The position numbers and the translations under genes are program-made. The notes under the pieces are model-generated. The model made no database searches. It saw only the letters and a list, made by a program, of their open reading frames with translations, and had not been told where the DNA came from. This document shows positions 60,559 through 64,000 of a DNA stretch of 64,000 nucleotides, one piece after another; position 1 is the first letter of the stretch; every line of letters starts with the position of its first letter. Source of the DNA: Nitrospirota bacterium (lineage in GTDB: Bacteria > Nitrospirota > Nitrospiria > Nitrospirales > Nitrospiraceae); assembly GCA_016219645.1 (NCBI GenBank), contig JACRLR010000040.1:1-64000 (forward strand), in the 5' to 3' direction.

Positions 60559-61962
60559 ATGGCCCATTACGATCTTCTTGTCATAGGGACCGGGCCCGCC
60601 GGCCAGAAGGCTGCGGTTCAGGCGGCCAAGCTCGGCAAAAAAGTCGGCATCATCGAGCGCAAAGAAGTCGTCGGCGGTGTCAGTACCAACACCGGCACCA
60701 TCCCCAGCAAAGCCCTCCGCGAAGCGGTTCTCTATCTCGCAGGATTTCGCCAGCGCACCCTGTACGGAGCCGAATATCGACTGAAAAAGACGATCACGAT
60801 CGAAGATCTCGCCTTTCGTGCCAACCACGTCATCAAGAATGAGATTGAAATCGTGCAGAATCAGATGGCGCGTAACGGCATCGATCTGATCTATGGGGAA
60901 GCCAGCTTCATCGACCCCCATCGGATCAATATTCAACGGGCCGGCACAACCACAGAACACCGCGCGCACGTGATCGTCATTGCCGTTGGAACGAAACCGG
61001 CTCGGCCGGCTGATATTCCCTTCGACAAGGATACCATCATCGATACAGACGGGTTACTCACGCTCAAACACCTTCCAACATCGATGGTCATAGTCGGCGG
61101 CGGCGTGATCGGTACAGAATACGCGTCGATCCTGGCCATGATAGGCGTGCCGGTTATTCTGATCGACAAGCGACCGCGCTTGCTGGAATTTGTCGACGCC
61201 GAGATTATTGCCGCTCTGCAAAAACAGATGACCGCGATCGGCGTGACGATTTACCATGAAGAAGAAGTGGTCGCGATCCGAAAAAATACCGATGGCCAGG
61301 TGACGGTCTCGCTGACGCACACACCACCGATCAGCACTTCAACGCTCATGTACGCGATCGGCCGCGTCGGCGCAACGAAACGCTTAAACCTTGATGCTGT
61401 CGGCCTTACACCTGACACACGAGGCCGCCTGGTCGTAAACGACCATTTCCAAACAGCAATTCCCCATATCTACGCTGTCGGCGACGTGATCGGCTTTCCG
61501 GCCTTGGCCTCGACATCCATGCAGCAAGGACGCCATGCCTCCTGCCATGCCTTTGGCCACCCCGACCACACCGACACGGACCTCCTCCCCTACGGCATCT
61601 ATGCTATTCCGGAAATCTCGATGGTGGGGCGGACCGAAGAAGAGCTGACCAAGGCAGAGGTCCCCTATGGGGTCGGCATCGCACACTATCGAGAAATCGC
61701 TCGAGGACAGCTCATCGGCGATGAGACCGGGATGGTGAAGCTGCTTTTCCATCGCCACAGCCGAGCGCTTCTGGGTGTCCATGCCATGGGTGAAGGGGCT
61801 ACAGAGCTTATTCACATAGGGCAAGCCGTCATGGCGTTCCAGGGAAGGATCGACTACTTCATCGATACCATCTTCAATTACCCGACATTGGCAGAATGCT
61901 ACCGGGTCGCTGCGCTCGACGGCATCAATCGTTTGCCGAGGCCCTGGATACCGCATCGGTGA
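60559..61962 (+). CDS. sthA: Si-specific NAD(P)+ transhydrogenase
   Basis: This 467-residue flavoprotein moves hydride between NADPH and NAD+. The FAD motif LLVIGTGPAGQKAA lies near the start. The redox-disulfide cysteines of related disulfide reductases are replaced (GGVSTNTGTIPSKALRE), as is usual in soluble transhydrogenase. The NAD motif VIVGGGVIGTEYA and the C-terminal dimerisation domain follow. The length is standard. Confidence 0.92.
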   Translation: MAHYDLLVIGTGPAGQKAAVQAAKLGKKVGIIERKEVVGGVSTNTGTIPSKALREAVLYLAGFRQRTLYGAEYRLKKTITIEDLAFRANHVIKNEIEIVQNQMARNGIDLIYGEASFIDPHRINIQRAGTTTEHRAHVIVIAVGTKPARPADIPFDKDTIIDTDGLLTLKHLPTSMVIVGGGVIGTEYASILAMIGVPVILIDKRPRLLEFVDAEIIAALQKQMTAIGVTIYHEEEVVAIRKNTDGQVTVSLTHTPPISTSTLMYAIGRVGATKRLNLDAVGLTPDTRGRLVVNDHFQTAIPHIYAVGDVIGFPALASTSMQQGRHASCHAFGHPDHTDTDLLPYGIYAIPEISMVGRTEEELTKAEVPYGVGIAHYREIARGQLIGDETGMVKLLFHRHSRALLGVHAMGEGATELIHIGQAVMAFQGRIDYFIDTIFNYPTLAECYRVAALDGINRLPRPWIPHR

Positions 61963-61969
61963 AATTCGT

Positions 61970-62095
61970 GAAGCATCATTCGTGAATCGCATCTCGTTCG
62001 TCGCGCTAAATTCGCGAGACATGCGAGAAGAGCGAGACTGGTCGGAAGTGTCATCTTCGCGAGGCGAGCCTGGCGTGCACGTTTAGCCTGTCTCG
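61970..62095. repeat. Low-complexity spacer with degenerate word repeats
   Basis: The spacer before tenA is made of repeating words: ATTCGTGAA and ATTCGTGAATCG, GCGAGA, GAGCGAGAC, TCGCGAGGCGAG, with the pair GAGCGAGAC/GTCTCGCTC able to fold. No gene and no TPP-riboswitch core is seen. The ribosome-binding site of tenA is AGAGAGG. Confidence 0.45.
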
Positions 62096-62136
62096 CTCAC
62101 AACTTACGAACGACGTTCACTTAAGAGAGAGGTCAC

Positions 62137-62805
62137 ATGTCCTTCTCAAATCATTTGAGGCAACTCGACAAGCCGATATGGAACAAACAGCTCACCCATC
62201 CGTTCGTCGTGGCCTTGGGCAAGGGAACCTTGCCGGAACGCAAATTCAAGTACTACATTCTGCAGGACGCGCGGTTCCTCGGTGAGCTATCCCGTGTCTT
62301 CGCTGCCGGAGCGCTCAGAGCGCCGGACTCCGATTCCGCTCTCCGTTTCGCCAAACTCGCCGAAGAAACCATCACCGTGGAGCGGAGCCTACACGAGAAT
62401 TACGGGAAGCGCTGGAGGATGACCGCGAAGGAGATGGCATCCGTGCCCATGGCGCCGATAAACTATGCCTACACCAGGCACATGCTCACCATCGCCCACA
62501 CAGGCTCGGCAGCGGAGATCACCGTCGTCGCTCTCCCCTGTGCCTGGATCTACTGTGTTGTTGGGCAGCATCTGTTGAAACAGGGTCCGCCAAGGAACAA
62601 TCATCCGTATCGGGACTGGCTCATGCTCTATGCCTCACCGGAGTTTGCCGAGGTACAGCGCTGGATGAGAAAGAAGGTGGACCAGTGGGCCAAGTCGGCG
62701 GGCAAGGAAGAAAAGCGGCGGATGGAAGACGCGTTTGTGATCAGTTCACGGTATGAGTGGATGTTTTGGGAGATGGCGTGGAACGAGGAAACCTGGCCTG
62801 TGTGA
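62137..62805 (+). CDS. tenA: TenA-family thiaminase II / aminopyrimidine hydrolase
   Basis: The 222-residue helical protein salvages thiamin-breakdown pyrimidines. It has the family blocks PFVVALGKGTL, FKYYILQDARFL and the catalytic cysteine in LPCAWIYCVVG, with the C-terminal YEWMFWEMAW carrying the conserved glutamate, so it is the Cys-containing TenA_C type. Conserved tyrosine and aspartate positions look intact. No other thiamin gene is adjacent, so it may be a stand-alone salvage enzyme. Confidence 0.92.
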   Translation: MSFSNHLRQLDKPIWNKQLTHPFVVALGKGTLPERKFKYYILQDARFLGELSRVFAAGALRAPDSDSALRFAKLAEETITVERSLHENYGKRWRMTAKEMASVPMAPINYAYTRHMLTIAHTGSAAEITVVALPCAWIYCVVGQHLLKQGPPRNNHPYRDWLMLYASPEFAEVQRWMRKKVDQWAKSAGKEEKRRMEDAFVISSRYEWMFWEMAWNEETWPV

Positions 62806-63329
62806 ACTGACGGGTCCTGTCGCTGACCAGCCCGTCCGGTCCGGCCGCCTCACCAACTCGGCGGCGCGCACAAACGTGGCGCTCTTTATTCATCACGCCG
62901 TGCGCCCTCTTACCCCGCCCGGTGTAGGAAGGAGAGGGTAGCCCGTTAGTCTCCTTTGCTCGCGCAACGCGCGGTCTCGGAAGACCCTCGTTGGACGCGC
63001 GCAGTTGGAGACCAATCGGGCCACCCTTGAACAGAAGATGAAAGCTAAGATGGAGGGCGCCCAGGTCAAAGCCACCCGTCAAGTCACGACGGGCCAGATT
63101 GGGGGGAGATAAAAATCGGAGAGACGTGGGTGGGAGCCCCTGTGCTCGCAGGACGCGCACGATGGGGCACCCCACCCACAGCCCCTAGTGAGTTCATAGC
63201 CACCCGGATGAGAGAAAAATGGGAAGTCCTATGTTGCTAAGCCCGCCTTGCTGGACAGGCTCTGTCCGCTGGGTATAATGTGCGCTAGCGTTGAAGTTGC
63301 CTCTTGTCTCAAAGGATAATTCCCTAGCT
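62806..63329. other. Gene-free stretch after tenA with possible decayed coding fragment
   Basis: No intact gene is seen in these ~520 bases. The part 63007-63114 reads on the top strand as a short frame (NRATLEQKMKAKMEGAQVKA and onward, ending at a TAA at 63112) with coding-like lysine/glutamine content, but no ribosome-binding site or domain. It may be a relic or chance. A G/C-rich palindromic part, GTGGGTGGGAGCC near 63127 and GGGGCACCCCACCCAC near 63164, lies further right. Confidence 0.4.
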
Positions 63330-64000
63330 ATGACTCGCCTCTTAAGCACGATCATACTTGCTATCGCTGCCCTCTGGGCAGTTCCGGTTCATGCGGCGTC
63401 GCAATATGAAGAGAGTTTGAAGCAATTGGCGGAGGGAGTGATCGCCGACACTGTGAAAGCGGGGAAGGGGCAGCTGGCGCTGATGGACTTTACCGACGCC
63501 AAGGGCGCAGTCACGCCGATCGGGAAATTTTTGGCGGAGGAGTTGGGCACGCAGATCTTAGTCACAGGAGAACTCAAGGTCGTCGAGCGCGCTATGGTGG
63601 GGTCGACGTTGAAGAAGTTCCATGTCACCCAGTTCGAACCGGCTCAGGCTAAAGCGGTCAACCAGGCAGCCAAAGCAGTGAATGCCGATGTATTTGCAAC
63701 CGGTTCCTATCTGGAATCACCGGACGGCCTTCGGGTGACGGTCAAGCTACTGAACCCCAGCACGCTGCATTCACTGGGTGCCACGCGCAGCACAATTCCG
63801 AAAGCCGGCCCTCTGGCGGAACTGATCAAGGAGGCGCACAAGCCCCCTGTCGTGAAGGTGGACCTTGCTGCCAAACCGGCGCCACCGCCCGGTCTTGGGT
63901 CTCACAGCAACGAATATTACCAGTTGGTCGTGACGGCCTTGCACAGGCGGGAGAAACAGATCTCGGCCGATCTCACCATTGAGAACAAATCCTCGCGCGA
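63330..64000 (+). CDS. FlgO/CsgG-like secreted protein, C-terminus cut by window edge
   Basis: The visible 223 residues begin MTRLLSTIILAIAALWAVPV, a signal peptide cleaved after VHA. A FlgO/CsgG-like domain follows: QLALMDFTDAKGAVTPIGKFLAEELGTQIL (in parts), LKVVERAMVGSTLKKF, and VNADVFATGSYLE, as in proteins that assemble outer-membrane or flagellar surface structures. A proline-rich link and a new beta-rich part begin near residue 178. The frame is open to the window end. The ATG has no strong ribosome-binding site (AAAGGA 14 nt upstream). Confidence 0.7.
   Translation, partial: MTRLLSTIILAIAALWAVPVHAASQYEESLKQLAEGVIADTVKAGKGQLALMDFTDAKGAVTPIGKFLAEELGTQILVTGELKVVERAMVGSTLKKFHVTQFEPAQAKAVNQAAKAVNADVFATGSYLESPDGLRVTVKLLNPSTLHSLGATRSTIPKAGPLAELIKEAHKPPVVKVDLAAKPAPPPGLGSHSNEYYQLVVTALHRREKQISADLTIENKSSR

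Noticed and set aside
61963-62136. Possible TPP riboswitch before tenA
   Set aside because: The conserved CUGAGA and ACCUGA-type core elements are not present. The spacer is low-complexity repeats.
1-64000. CRISPR array or rRNA operon
   Set aside because: No regularly spaced identical repeats with unique spacers and no rRNA-like sequence were seen.

Overview
The window reads as a bacterial chromosome segment, most consistent with Nitrospirota and probably Nitrospira. This is an inference from gene content: split pyruvate carboxylase subunits as used beside a reductive TCA cycle, a PCP_red-repeat protein, small zinc-ribbon proteins, a Gld-type ABC operon and an aro/tyr/cmk/rpsA/ihf supraoperon. 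No rRNA or species marker is present.

Region 1 (1-8990) is accessory. The left edge carries the end of an IS5-family element. Between two identical 45-bp copies of the 3' part of a tRNA-Arg gene (291-335 and 8914-8958) lies an 8.6-kb integrative element. It carries hicBA, three lipoprotein genes, a complete rve-type insertion sequence, a small HTH protein, a G2P/ORF2-like HUH replication initiator, a CGNR-like zinc-finger protein and a tyrosine recombinase. The recombinase frame runs through the attachment site, so its C-terminus should differ between integrated (429 aa) and circular (409 aa) states. No virion genes are visible.

Region 2 (9.0-31.6 kb) is core housekeeping. It holds aroK-aroE, an SDR, trmI, a primary-like sigma factor, lipB, glutamate dehydrogenase, yebC, ruvA and ruvB, with a cysteine-rich secreted protein between ruvA and ruvB and no ruvC. 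A long co-oriented cluster follows: pheA, hisC, DAHP synthase, tyrA, aroA, cmk, plsC, rpsA, sppA, ihfB-like. A protein with four tandem PCP_red-like repeats ends it. Chorismate, phenylalanine/tyrosine, nucleotide, lipid and translation functions are linked here.

Region 3 (31.8-53.7 kb) is mixed envelope and regulatory content. It includes an FG-GAP lipoprotein, a DD-carboxypeptidase, MalQ, a histidine kinase with an NtrC-type regulator, and a two-gene module of a degenerate PD-(D/E)XK-like protein and an Lrp-like ligand-binding protein. Further on are tRNA-Arg(CCT), a four-gene Gld-like ABC/DUF4340 operon followed by a truncated receiver domain, RlpA, an EamA transporter and several small proteins.

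Region 4 (53.7-64 kb) carries a PBP-like protein with an IPT/TIG protein, pyruvate carboxylase A and B, a lipoprotein hydrolase, a lipoprotein-type Tpx lacking the usual resolving cysteine, SthA transhydrogenase, TenA, and the start of a FlgO/CsgG-like secreted protein cut by the window edge. Spacers throughout contain palindromes made from short degenerate word repeats.
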